Shown: positions 6,725 through 13,950, counted from the first letter of the stretch. The stretch: 14,119 nucleotides of DNA from DATLYH01 sp035575035 (GCA_035575035.1 DATLYH010000340.1:1-14119), one strand, 5' to 3'. Notes: generated by a model not told the origin, from the letters alone. Translations and numbers: made by a program.

Positions 6725-8407
6725 ATGCGCGGGAAACAAGCGGCCGTGCGGCTACGTTGGTGGGTAATCGTGGGGAGTGTGCTGGTACTGGCCGGAGCGG
6801 CAATCGCCGCCGAGATCGACCCGGTGGCGCGGGATGAGCAGACCCTCCGTGATGCCAAGCTGGCCACCGACGGCCCCGCGCTCCTGGAGTTCTTCCGCAA
6901 GCGCACCGCCAGCGACGCCGACCCGGCCAAGGTGAAGACGTTGATCCGCCAGCTGGGCGACGACTCGTTTGAGGTGCGCGAGAGGGCGTCGTCCCAGCTG
7001 GTCGCGCTGGGGGCGCCGGCGGTCCCTTACTTGCGCGAGGCGCTGAAAAACACCGACATCGAGGTGGTGCGCCGGGCCGAGGAGTGCCTGCGGCGGATCG
7101 GCGAGGGCTCTAGCGGCGCCCTGGTGGACGCGGCCGCCCGGCTGCTGGCCGTGCGCCGGCCGGCGGGAGCGGCCGAGGTGCTGCTTGCCTACCTCCCCTC
7201 CGCCGAGGATGAGATCGCCGCCGAGGAGGTCCGCGGCGCCCTGGCCGCTCTGGCCCTGCGCGACGGCAAGGCGGAGCCGGCCCTGGTCAATGCCCTGACC
7301 GACAAGCTCCCGGTCCGCCGCGCTGCCGCTGCTGTCGCCCTGCTCAAGACCGGTCTGGCCGAGTTGCGGCCCGCCGTCGAAAAGTTGCTGGAAGACCCCG
7401 ACCACACCGTGCGCCTGGCCGTCGCCCTGGCTTTGGCCGATGCCCGCGACAAGAAGGCCTTCCCCGTCCTCATCGAGTTGCTGGACGAACTGCCGGCCGA
7501 GAAGACCTGGCTGATTCAGGACCTCCTCTACCGCCTGGCCGGCGACCAGGCCCCGACCACGGCACCCGGCAGCGATGCCGTCTCGCGCCGCAAGTACCGC
7601 GACGCCTGGGCCGACTGGTGGGCCAAGCAGGGCGAGAAGAGCGATCTGGCCCGGCTTGATCCGCCCCAACTGCACGGCTACACGATGGTGATCCTGCTCG
7701 ACCAGGGCCGGCTGATGGAGCTGGACGCCAAGAACCGGCCGCGCTGGCAGATCGAGGGGCTGCAATTCCCGCTCGATGCTCAGCTTCTCCCCGGCGAGCG
7801 GGTGCTGATCGCCGAGCAGGCCGGCAACAAGGTCACGGAGCGCAACCTCAAGGGAGAGGTATTGTGGCAGAAGCAGGTCCCCGACCCGCTGGTGGCGCAG
7901 CGGCTTCCTAACGGCAACACCTTCATCGCCACCCGGACGCAGTTGCTGGAGCTGGACCGCAACGGCAAGGAGGTCTTCAGCCATATCCCACCCGCCGGCG
8001 AGCTGATCATGCGGGCCCAGCGCCTGCCCGACGGCGACCTTGCCCTGGTCGTCTCCGGCGGCAACGGCGGCGCCAGCCGTTTCGTCCGCCTCGACCCGAC
8101 CGGCAACAGCGAGCGGTACAGCTTCCCCGTCGAGGTCCACACGTTCGGCGGGCGAATCGAGGTTCTGCCTAACCGCCGGGTGCTGGTGCCGCAGATGAGG
8201 AACAACCGCGTCGTGGAGCATGACCCGCGGGGCCAGATCGTCTGGGAAATCACGGTCGATCAGCCGATCGTCGCCGTCCGCCTGGCCAACGGCAACACCT
8301 TGGTCACCTGCATGGCCCAGCAGCGGGCTGTCGAGCTGGACCGTAATGGCCGGGAAGTCTGGGAGTACAAGACCACCACGCGCGTGACCCGCGCCTGGCG
8401 GCGCTGA
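6725..8407 (+). CDS. Secreted protein: one HEAT-repeat module plus six-bladed beta-propeller (paralog 3)
   Basis: A 560-residue exported protein, the short member of the array. The ATG at 6725 has GAGGAG at 6711-6716, eight bases upstream, and a signal peptide with a basic start (RLRWW), the core VIVGSVLVLAGAAIA and cleavage near AIAA-E. The conserved D-E-Q-T-L block leads to a single HEAT module from FFRKRT (56-61) to RDAWADWW (292-299). The six propeller blades occupy about 308-560, with turns LPGERVL, LPNGNTF, LPDGDLA, LPNRRVL and LANGNTL; blade 4 carries a small insertion (GGNGGAS). The tail is RAWRR. It matches the two upstream proteins throughout apart from lacking the second HEAT module, so copy number of that module (2, 2, 1) is the main difference. 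Function is unknown; binding or scaffolding outside the cytoplasm is inferred from fold and signal peptide. Confidence 0.88.
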   Translation: MRGKQAAVRLRWWVIVGSVLVLAGAAIAAEIDPVARDEQTLRDAKLATDGPALLEFFRKRTASDADPAKVKTLIRQLGDDSFEVRERASSQLVALGAPAVPYLREALKNTDIEVVRRAEECLRRIGEGSSGALVDAAARLLAVRRPAGAAEVLLAYLPSAEDEIAAEEVRGALAALALRDGKAEPALVNALTDKLPVRRAAAAVALLKTGLAELRPAVEKLLEDPDHTVRLAVALALADARDKKAFPVLIELLDELPAEKTWLIQDLLYRLAGDQAPTTAPGSDAVSRRKYRDAWADWWAKQGEKSDLARLDPPQLHGYTMVILLDQGRLMELDAKNRPRWQIEGLQFPLDAQLLPGERVLIAEQAGNKVTERNLKGEVLWQKQVPDPLVAQRLPNGNTFIATRTQLLELDRNGKEVFSHIPPAGELIMRAQRLPDGDLALVVSGGNGGASRFVRLDPTGNSERYSFPVEVHTFGGRIEVLPNRRVLVPQMRNNRVVEHDPRGQIVWEITVDQPIVAVRLANGNTLVTCMAQQRAVELDRNGREVWEYKTTTRVTRAWRR

Positions 8408-8446
8408 GTACATAGGGTGTCACCGCATCGACCGGAAAACCCGCCA

Positions 8447-8476
8447 CGGCAAAAGGCACTGCCGCCGGCGGCGGTG
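8447..8476 (-). terminator. Possible intrinsic terminator for the proS-Nudix transcript
   Basis: In the 84-bp convergent gap, 8457-8476 forms an imperfect hairpin around the 12-bp palindrome GCCGCCGGCGGC (8461-8472), extended by a CAC/GTG pair and one G-U pair. Read on the - strand it is followed after two bases by TTTT (8451-8454), a short U-run at the right place for transcripts coming from the Nudix gene. The run is short, so this is tentative. Nothing comparable follows it on the + strand for the HEAT-propeller gene ending at 8407. Confidence 0.3.
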
Positions 8477-8491
8477 GAAGGATGATCCCGG

Positions 8492-8980
8492 TCAGATCAA
8501 GCTGTAACTCCAGCTCACCGGCCGGCCGGCGCGATACGGCATGACGCCGTGGAACTGGCGGCCGGCGCGGTCGAAGACCAGCGGCAGGAAATAGCGGTCC
8601 CCCTCCCAAAGAGGCAGTTCCGGCAGCCGGGCGATGTCCACCCACGCGAGCGTTCCCTCGGGATTGTCGGTCCGTGGCTGGCCGCTCCAGCGGTCGATGA
8701 GGAAGATGAAGCCGAACCAATCCTCACCATGCGGGCCGAAGCCCGGCCAGCTGATGGTGCCGCGCAGCGTCAGCGCCTCGCACTCCAGGCCGCTTTCTTC
8801 GCGGACTTCGCGGCGCAGGCCGGCCACCACGTCCTCGCCGCGGTGGAGCTTGCCTCCCAAGCCGTTGTACTTGCCGAAGTGCGGGTCGTCGGGTCGGCGG
8901 TTGCGGTGGATCAGCAGCACTTGCCGGCCGTCCGGCGACAGGATGTATCCAAGCGTGGCGAGGATCGGTGTGTAGTTCAT
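8492..8980 (-). CDS. Nudix hydrolase, 8-oxo-dGTP diphosphatase type
   Basis: A 162-residue protein with a complete Nudix box at residues 43-65, matching G-x5-E-x7-R-E-V-x-E-E-x-G-L exactly (G43, E49, R57, E58, E61, E62, G64). The glutamates are expected to bind Mg2+ or Mn2+ for pyrophosphohydrolysis. The preceding Y-N-G-L-G-G-K segment (38-44) resembles the WNGLGGK of MTH1/MutX-like enzymes that hydrolyse oxidised purine nucleoside triphosphates, hence the 8-oxo-dGTP call; other nucleotide substrates remain possible. Length is normal for the family. The ATG at 8980 lies only 15 bp behind the proS stop on the same strand, so the two are probably co-transcribed. The family assignment is firm; the substrate is inferred. 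Confidence 0.93.
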   Translation of the reverse strand: MNYTPILATLGYILSPDGRQVLLIHRNRRPDDPHFGKYNGLGGKLHRGEDVVAGLRREVREESGLECEALTLRGTISWPGFGPHGEDWFGFIFLIDRWSGQPRTDNPEGTLAWVDIARLPELPLWEGDRYFLPLVFDRAGRQFHGVMPYRAGRPVSWSYSLI

Positions 8981-8995
8981 GGCATCCCCACCACC

Positions 8996-10510
8996 CTAGT
9001 ACGCCTTGGCGAACACCACGCGCCCCGCGGAGGGCCTGCCCGTCAGGATGCACTTGCCCGGCTCGGCAGGCCGGTCAAACGGGATGCAGCGGATGGTTGC
9101 CTTGGTCTCGGCGGCGATCCGGTCCTCCGTCTCGCGCGTGCCGTCCCAGTGGGCCCAGAGGAAGCCGCCTGGTTCCTCGATCATCTGCTTGAACTCGTCC
9201 CACGAGTTTACTTCGTAGCTGTTGGCGTCGCGGAAGCGGCGGGCGCGCTCCAGCAGGTCGGCCTGCATCTGCTTCAGGATCATCCGAATGCGGTCCGGCG
9301 CCTCGGCCAGCGGCACTCCCATCTGCTTGCCCTCCTTGCCCGGCAGGTCGCGCCGGGCCAGCACGCAGGCGTTCTGGGCCAGGTCCTTGGGGCCCAACTC
9401 CACCCGCACCGGCACGCCGCGCAGCTCCCACTCGTTGAACTTGTAGCCCGGCTGGTACTGCTCGCGGTCGTCCACCTTCACCGTCAACGGTTCGTAGTTG
9501 AGCCACTCGCTCACCGGCTGGGCGCGGAGCATGTCGGCCAGCTTGTGGGCCGCCCCGAGCACCGCCTCACGCTCCTGGTCCTTCCGGTAAATCGGCACGA
9601 TGACCACGTGGATGGGGGCCAGTCGCGGCGGCAGCACCAGGCCCTGGTCGTCGCTGTGGCTCATCACCAGGGCGCCGATCAGCCGGGTCGAAACGCCCCA
9701 GCTGGTAGCCCAGGCGTACTCGAGCTGGCCGGCCTGATTCTGGAACTTGACGTCGAACACCTTGGAGAAGTTCTGGCCCAGGAAGTGGCTGGTGCCGGCT
9801 TGCAGCGCCCGCTTGTCCTGCATCATCGCCTCGATGCAGAGGGTGTAGACTGCCCCCGGGAATTTCTGCCCCTCGCTCTTGGGGCCGGCCAGCACCGGTA
9901 TCGCCATCCACTCCTCGGCGAACCGCTTGTAAACGTCGAGCAGGATCCGCCGCGTCTCCTCCTCGGCCTCCTCACGGGTGGCGTGGGCGGTGTGGCCCTC
10001 TTGCCAGAGGAACTCGGCCGTGCGCAGGAACAGCCGGGTGCGCATCTCCCAACGCACCACATTGCACCATTGGTTGATCAGGATGGGAAGGTCGCGGTAA
10101 CTCTGGACCCAGTTGCGATAGGTGTTCCAGATGATGGTCTCCGAGGTCGGCCGGACAACCAGTTCTTCCTCAAGCCGGGCCTCCGGATCGACCGCGAGGC
10201 CCTTCCCCGGGACTGTCTTGAGCCGGTAGTGGGTGACGACAGCACATTCCTTGGCGAAGCCAGCGGCCATTTCCTCTTCACGGGCAAGGAACGACTTGGG
10301 GATAAAGAGGGGGAAGTAGGCGTTGACGTGGCCGGTGTCCTTGAGCATCCGGTCCAGGGCGCGCTGCATCTTCTCCCAGATGGCGTAGCCGTGCGGCTTG
10401 ATGACCATGCAGCCGCGGACGTCGGAGTTCTCCGCCAGCCCGGCCCGCTGCACGATGTCGAGGTACCACTGCGAATAGTCCTCGGCCCGGCTGGTGATTT
10501 TCTCGGCCAT
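8996..10510 (-). CDS. proS: Prolyl-tRNA synthetase, archaeal/eukaryotic-like (type 3, without editing domain)
   Basis: A 504-residue class II synthetase that charges tRNA-Pro with proline in the cytoplasm. The ATG at 10510 (start MAEKITSRAEDYSQWY) is preferred over an in-frame TTG at 10549 because GGGAG lies six bases before it and type 3 enzymes start close to this block. Visible: a motif 1 region around CMVIKPHGYAIWEKM (34-48), the PTSET loop (121-125), motif 2 around RWEMRTRLFLRTAEFLWQEG (153-172), and motif 3 WGVSTRLIGALVMSHSDDQG (271-290) followed by LVLPP. The anticodon-binding domain follows from about 298, and a C-terminal domain ends in AKAY with the terminal tyrosine typical of this type. 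There is no editing insertion between motifs 2 and 3. The W-C-G-x-x-x-C-E cysteine pair of zinc-binding relatives is replaced here by W-D-G-T-R-E-T-E. A Nudix gene follows after 15 bp. Confidence 0.97.
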   Translation of the reverse strand: MAEKITSRAEDYSQWYLDIVQRAGLAENSDVRGCMVIKPHGYAIWEKMQRALDRMLKDTGHVNAYFPLFIPKSFLAREEEMAAGFAKECAVVTHYRLKTVPGKGLAVDPEARLEEELVVRPTSETIIWNTYRNWVQSYRDLPILINQWCNVVRWEMRTRLFLRTAEFLWQEGHTAHATREEAEEETRRILLDVYKRFAEEWMAIPVLAGPKSEGQKFPGAVYTLCIEAMMQDKRALQAGTSHFLGQNFSKVFDVKFQNQAGQLEYAWATSWGVSTRLIGALVMSHSDDQGLVLPPRLAPIHVVIVPIYRKDQEREAVLGAAHKLADMLRAQPVSEWLNYEPLTVKVDDREQYQPGYKFNEWELRGVPVRVELGPKDLAQNACVLARRDLPGKEGKQMGVPLAEAPDRIRMILKQMQADLLERARRFRDANSYEVNSWDEFKQMIEEPGGFLWAHWDGTRETEDRIAAETKATIRCIPFDRPAEPGKCILTGRPSAGRVVFAKAY

Positions 10511-10790
10511 GCCTTGCTCCCTCACCTGAGACGCTTTCCCTCGGTTCAACGAACGTCCTGGCTCTTGCAGGACACACCGTTACGGAGGCTGGTTCAATCA
10601 GCATAGCGACCGGCGGCGGGGGCAGCGAGTCCGATTCGGCGGTCGGGCCGGCCCGGCGATTCGCTGCGACGGTGAGGCAAAACCACGGCCGTTCCGTGGC
10701 GTGCGGCAACTGGTAGGTAGGTCGGCCTGGGTTGGCGGTCTGAGAGCCGGAGGGGCCGACAGCCCGACTCCTGCGGCCGCCGGGCGGGCA
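10511..10790. other. 280-bp intergenic region upstream of proS
   Basis: No gene is supported here. It should hold the proS leader and the 3' end of the Uma2 transcript, both on the - strand. GGGAG on the - strand (10517-10521) is the proS ribosome-binding site. A small hairpin, GTCCTG at 10555-10560 pairing with CAGGAC at 10568-10573 across a seven-base loop, would lie in the proS leader if transcription starts upstream of it. No T-box features or clear -10/-35 pair were recognised. Short open frames here show no recognisable protein features. Confidence 0.4.
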
Positions 10791-11471
10791 TCACGATTCT
10801 TTCTTCTTCCTGGTCCTCCGGGCCGCGGGCTTCCGCTTCCGGACAAGCCGCTGCCGCACCCATTTCCGGAAGCGACGCAGTAATTCAGCCTCCCGCAACC
10901 GCGCGCCGTCCCGGAGAAAGCGTTCCACCTCCTTCATGGGGAGGAAGGGAAATGCCTGACTCTGCTGGCTCTCCGCGTAGGTGCCGTCGGGTTGGAGCAG
11001 GCAGACGTGCAAGGTCTGACCGTCCCAGCGCCAGACTTCGGGCACCCCCAGACGGGCATAAATCGCCATGCGGTCCAAAGCGCTGCGGCTGATCTCCACT
11101 TCCAGAACCAGGTCGGGCGGCGGATCTCTCGACAGGTCGATGTCAGTCCGTCCGCGGACCTTCGGTTCATTCTTGACCCAGTAACACTCATCCGGCTCCA
11201 ATCCCCGGTTCAGGTCCTCACGGCGGCACGTCATCGAGCCAAACCCGGCGATGTCCAGGTCGAGCTCCTCGGTCAGGACCGCCAGCAGCCGGTCGAGTAG
11301 CTTCTTGGCCCGCTCGTGCTCGGGGGAGACCGTCATGAATTCCATCCTTGTGCCGTCGTAGGTAACCCGGACGTGGCGCTGGTCCAACAGGTCGCTGAAG
11401 CGCACATAGTCGGACCAGCTGACGCGGGGGAACAAGAGCCGCTGCTCGACAGGAGCCTGGACCGTGGCCAC
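10791..11471 (-). CDS. Uma2-family (DUF820, PD-(D/E)XK-like) protein with basic tail
   Basis: A 226-residue protein of the Uma2 family, a widespread and often highly paralogous group with a restriction-endonuclease-like fold and no established physiological role. The GTG start at 11471 is chosen because a perfect AAGGAG sits eight bases upstream and the N-terminus then reads MATVQAPVEQ, typical of the family; the frame stays open to a TTG at 11540. Visible are MEFMTVSPEHE (43-53), LEPDECYW (91-98), PPPDLVLEVEIS (117-128) and LDRMAIYARLGVPEVWRWDG (132-151). The acidic residues D120 and E124/E126 fit the nuclease core, but the usual lysine a few residues after D133 is absent, as in the SSLDxxxIYAALGVPEVW subgroup. 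The last 20 or so residues are strongly basic (RKRKPAARRTRKKKES), suggesting nucleic-acid binding. It stands 88 bp after the racemase-like gene. Confidence 0.9.
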   Translation of the reverse strand: MATVQAPVEQRLLFPRVSWSDYVRFSDLLDQRHVRVTYDGTRMEFMTVSPEHERAKKLLDRLLAVLTEELDLDIAGFGSMTCRREDLNRGLEPDECYWVKNEPKVRGRTDIDLSRDPPPDLVLEVEISRSALDRMAIYARLGVPEVWRWDGQTLHVCLLQPDGTYAESQQSQAFPFLPMKEVERFLRDGARLREAELLRRFRKWVRQRLVRKRKPAARRTRKKKES

Positions 11472-11479
11472 AGCCGTTT

Positions 11480-11485
11480 CTCCTT
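11480..11485 (-). promoter_or_regulatory. Ribosome-binding site AAGGAG deciding the Uma2 start
   Basis: On the - strand AAGGAG lies exactly eight bases before GTG (11471-11469). It supports that start over the TTG at 11540 and the GTG at 11507, neither of which has a comparable purine-rich site. Confidence 0.75.
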
Positions 11486-11559
11486 GCTCGATTGGGTGAT
11501 CCTTCACACGGATTGTGCCACGGTCGCACTTCTTTGGCAACCGCAGGAGGCGATCGCCC

Positions 11560-12516
11560 TCACCAGGGAAGCCGATCGAGGTTGACGTTGCCGCCGCTCA
11601 GGACCACGCCGACCCGTGCCATCCCATCCAGGGCGCGGAACTCGTCGCCGAGCACGGCGGCGACCGGCACCGCGGCGCTGGGCTCGATCAGGAACTTGGC
11701 CCGCTCCCAGACCAGCCGCATGGCGCCGATGATCTGCTCATCGGTCACCGTCAGCACCCGTTCGAGGTGATCGCGGAGGATGGGCCAAGTCAGTTCGCCC
11801 AGGCTGGTCAGCAGGCCGTCGGCGATGGTGCGGGGCGAGGTTTGCGGGATGACCCGGCCGGCCGCCAGCGAGCGGGCGGCATCGTCGGCGCCGGCCGGCT
11901 CGGCCGCGAAGACGCGGACCGACGGCGCCAGCCCCTTGACTGCAAGACAGGTGCCGCCCACCAGGCCGCCGCCTCCCACCGGAGCGATGATGGCGTCCAG
12001 GTCGGGCACCTGCTCCAACAGCTCCAGGGCGACGGTCCCCTGCCCGGCGATGACATCGGGATGGTCATAGGGATGGATGAGAGCGGCGCCGGTCTGGGCC
12101 TGCACTTCCGCCGCCGCCTGCTGCCGCGCCTCCAGGGTCGGCTCGCACAGGACCACCCGGCCGCCGTAGCCCTCGACCGCCCGGCGCTTGACCGCCGGGG
12201 CGCTGGTCGGCATGACGATGTGAGCAGCGATGCCGCGGAGACGGGCAGCCAGGGCCAGGGCCTGGGCGTGGTTGCCGGAGCTGTGCGTCACCACGCCGCG
12301 CGCCGCCGCCTCGTCGGACAGCCGCAGCACGGCGTTGAGCGCGCCGCGGAACTTGAAGGCGCCGACCTTCTGGAACTGCTCGCACTTGAAGAACAGCCGC
12401 CGGCCGGCCAGATGGTCGAGCGTGGCACAGGTCATCACGGGAGTGCGGTGGGCGAACGGGGCGATGCGCCGGGCGGCAGCGCGGATGGCATCCAGACTGG
12501 CGGCGTACTTCGACAT
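11560..12516 (-). CDS. PLP-dependent serine racemase / serine-threonine dehydratase
   Basis: A 318-residue fold-type II PLP enzyme without an ACT domain, so not the feedback-regulated biosynthetic IlvA form. The PLP lysine is K55 in GAFKFRGA; SSGNHAQ (79-85) and the tetraglycine loop GGGGLVGG (181-188) hold the phosphate, and S307 of SGGN sits at the pyridine nitrogen. Three features point to serine racemase: the second serine of HSSGNHAQ, at the position of the racemase re-face base, where TdcB/IlvA have SAGNH; A-A-E-P-x-x-A-D-D (204-212), which matches the racemase divalent-cation site; and long stretches such as TIADG, TWPI-RD and LVWER-K-LIEP shared with the mammalian enzyme. These enzymes racemise L-serine and also eliminate water from serine or threonine, so the main reaction cannot be fixed from sequence. 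The ATG at 12516 lies 49 bp after the methyltransferase stop; its ribosome-binding site is weak. Confidence 0.93.
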   Translation of the reverse strand: MSKYAASLDAIRAAARRIAPFAHRTPVMTCATLDHLAGRRLFFKCEQFQKVGAFKFRGALNAVLRLSDEAAARGVVTHSSGNHAQALALAARLRGIAAHIVMPTSAPAVKRRAVEGYGGRVVLCEPTLEARQQAAAEVQAQTGAALIHPYDHPDVIAGQGTVALELLEQVPDLDAIIAPVGGGGLVGGTCLAVKGLAPSVRVFAAEPAGADDAARSLAAGRVIPQTSPRTIADGLLTSLGELTWPILRDHLERVLTVTDEQIIGAMRLVWERAKFLIEPSAAVPVAAVLGDEFRALDGMARVGVVLSGGNVNLDRLPW

Positions 12517-12565
12517 GGCTTGGGGATCTCACGGTCCTGTGACGGTTGGCAAGGTCAGCCTCGGC

Positions 12566-13774
12566 TCAGATCCAGACCGGCCGGTCGCGCGGCTCGATCA
12601 GTTCCCAGAGCTGCTGGCAGCGCGGCCCCTGGCGGAAGTAGGTCTCACGGTGGCCCGGCGCTTCCAGCACACCGTGCGGGCTGGCCCGCAGGCGAAACTC
12701 GGTTGGCCAAGGGCCGCCGGCGTCCAGGAAGGTCCGCCAGAGCCGTCGGCCCAGATCGTAGCCCGCCTCCCCTTCAACATACCAGGTCTGGCTCCCCAGC
12801 CAGCAGACCCGGCCGACGTGCGGGTCGCTGACACCGAAGGCCGCCTGGCCGTCGGCCAAGGTTTGATAATAGATCGTCAGCCCGTGCAGCCAGCCGTAGA
12901 ACGCCAGCGATTGGCTGAGGCCATGCCAGCCGTGCCGTGGCCGGCGGCGGTCGAACCAGTGCGCCCACGGCGCCCGCACGCCTCGCAGCGCCTCCTCGGG
13001 CCGCGGCGGCGAGCCGTCGCCCGGGCCGGTTTCGTCCTCGGCCCGCAGCGGCATGAAATAGGCGGCCCGGGTCAGCCCTCCTTCGAAGACGCCCCCCGTC
13101 ACTCGGCCGCGCACCACGTAGGCCAACCCCGGGGCCAGGGCCAGGGGAGCCAGCACCACTCCGCCCTCGGCCAGTTGCTCCAACCAGGCCGGCTCCAGAT
13201 CGGGCGTCGCCGCCGTCACCATGATCCGGTCAAACGGCGCCGCCTCGGCGTAGCCACAACGGCCATCGGCATGCCGGACCTCGACGCGCCGTTCCGGGAA
13301 AGCCCGCAGGTGGTCCCAGGCCTCGGCCAGCACCTGGCGGTCCACATCGATCGACAGGACCCGGCCGGGCCCGACAACGTAGGCCAGCAGCGCCGCGTTG
13401 TAGCCAGTGCCTGCCCCCACCTCCAGCACGTGCTGGCCCGGTGCCGGCCGCAGGTCCTCGAGCATCTGAGCCATCAGCGACGGCTGGCTGGACGAGCTGA
13501 TCGGCACCTCCGGCTCATGCCGCCGGGCCGGGCTCAGCCGGGTGATCAGGGCGCGGTCGGCGTAGATCAGGCGCAGCTCGTCGGGACCGGGATCGCGGGT
13601 GATGATCTCTTGCCAGCGGTTCTGCTTGCGCTGGTACTGGAAGACACGGTCGATGAAACAGTGCCGCGGTGTCGCCCGGAAGGCGGCGATCAGGGCCGGC
13701 GACCACAGGGCCCCCTGGGCGATCAGGCGATCGACCATCTCCTGGTTGGCCTGGTCGGCGGCGGAAAGGTCCAT
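12566..13774 (-). CDS. Protein-L-isoaspartate O-methyltransferase family protein with C-terminal extension
   Basis: A 402-residue SAM-dependent methyltransferase of the PCMT family. The ATG at 13774 (MDLSAADQANQEMV) starts near the family's normal N-terminus; the frame stays open to 13984 but that part runs into repeat DNA. The N-terminal helix and the ALIAAFRATPRHCFI segment (28-41) match the PCMT pattern for positioning the substrate. SAM motif I is VLEVGAGTGYNAALLA (116-131), followed by the acidic SIDVD (141-145), HADG (168-171) and APFDRIMVTAAT (179-190). The usual T-I-S-Q-P substrate motif appears as P-I-S-S-S-S-Q-P-S-L (91-100), as in PCMT-like enzymes of the 'methyltransferase, FxLD' type. 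Classical PCMT is about 210-220 residues; here about 150 residues follow the catalytic domain (W-, Y- and R-rich). Repair of isoaspartyl damage is possible but not proven. It is probably co-transcribed with the racemase-like gene 49 bp downstream. Confidence 0.88.
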   Translation of the reverse strand: MDLSAADQANQEMVDRLIAQGALWSPALIAAFRATPRHCFIDRVFQYQRKQNRWQEIITRDPGPDELRLIYADRALITRLSPARRHEPEVPISSSSQPSLMAQMLEDLRPAPGQHVLEVGAGTGYNAALLAYVVGPGRVLSIDVDRQVLAEAWDHLRAFPERRVEVRHADGRCGYAEAAPFDRIMVTAATPDLEPAWLEQLAEGGVVLAPLALAPGLAYVVRGRVTGGVFEGGLTRAAYFMPLRAEDETGPGDGSPPRPEEALRGVRAPWAHWFDRRRPRHGWHGLSQSLAFYGWLHGLTIYYQTLADGQAAFGVSDPHVGRVCWLGSQTWYVEGEAGYDLGRRLWRTFLDAGGPWPTEFRLRASPHGVLEAPGHRETYFRQGPRCQQLWELIEPRDRPVWI

Positions 13775-13950
13775 GGTCGGCCCCGTCCCCAACGGTAGGC
13801 CGGGAAAAACCGCACCCCGGGCGTCGCGGCGGCCCGGCGTGGCGACTGTTCTCGGGGTAGAAATGTTCTTGACGGCGAAGTACAGTAACCCTAGAGATGA
13901 TAAAGAAAACTCGCGGCCGGAACAAGCACGTCGTTTAGCCGCCGGTCCGT
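13775..13950. other. Intergenic leader with AT-richer patch upstream of the methyltransferase
   Basis: No gene is supported. About 13859-13911 is clearly AT-richer than anything nearby and probably holds the promoter of the divergently read methyltransferase gene, though no -10/-35 pair was convincing on the - strand. On the + strand TTGACG (13869-13874) stands 17 bases before TAGAGA (13892-13897), a mediocre promoter match pointing into the repeat array and out of the window. Confidence 0.35.

Noticed and set aside
6752..8413. 553-residue open frame on the - strand covering paralog 3
   Set aside because: Antisense shadow; low-complexity product with no recognisable family, and the + strand gene has a signal peptide and ribosome-binding site.
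10511..10549. TTG start for proS 13 codons upstream
   Set aside because: The ATG at 10510 has a better-placed ribosome-binding site and matches the family's N-terminus.
8549..10606. 685-residue open frame on the + strand
   Set aside because: It is antisense to the Nudix gene and proS, both with unmistakable catalytic motifs.
11472..11540. TTG start for the Uma2 gene
   Set aside because: The GTG at 11471 follows a perfect AAGGAG and gives the usual family N-terminus.
11515..13798. Two long overlapping + strand open frames (11515-12831 and 12230-13798)
   Set aside because: Both are antisense to the racemase-like and PCMT-family genes, which carry complete cofactor motifs.
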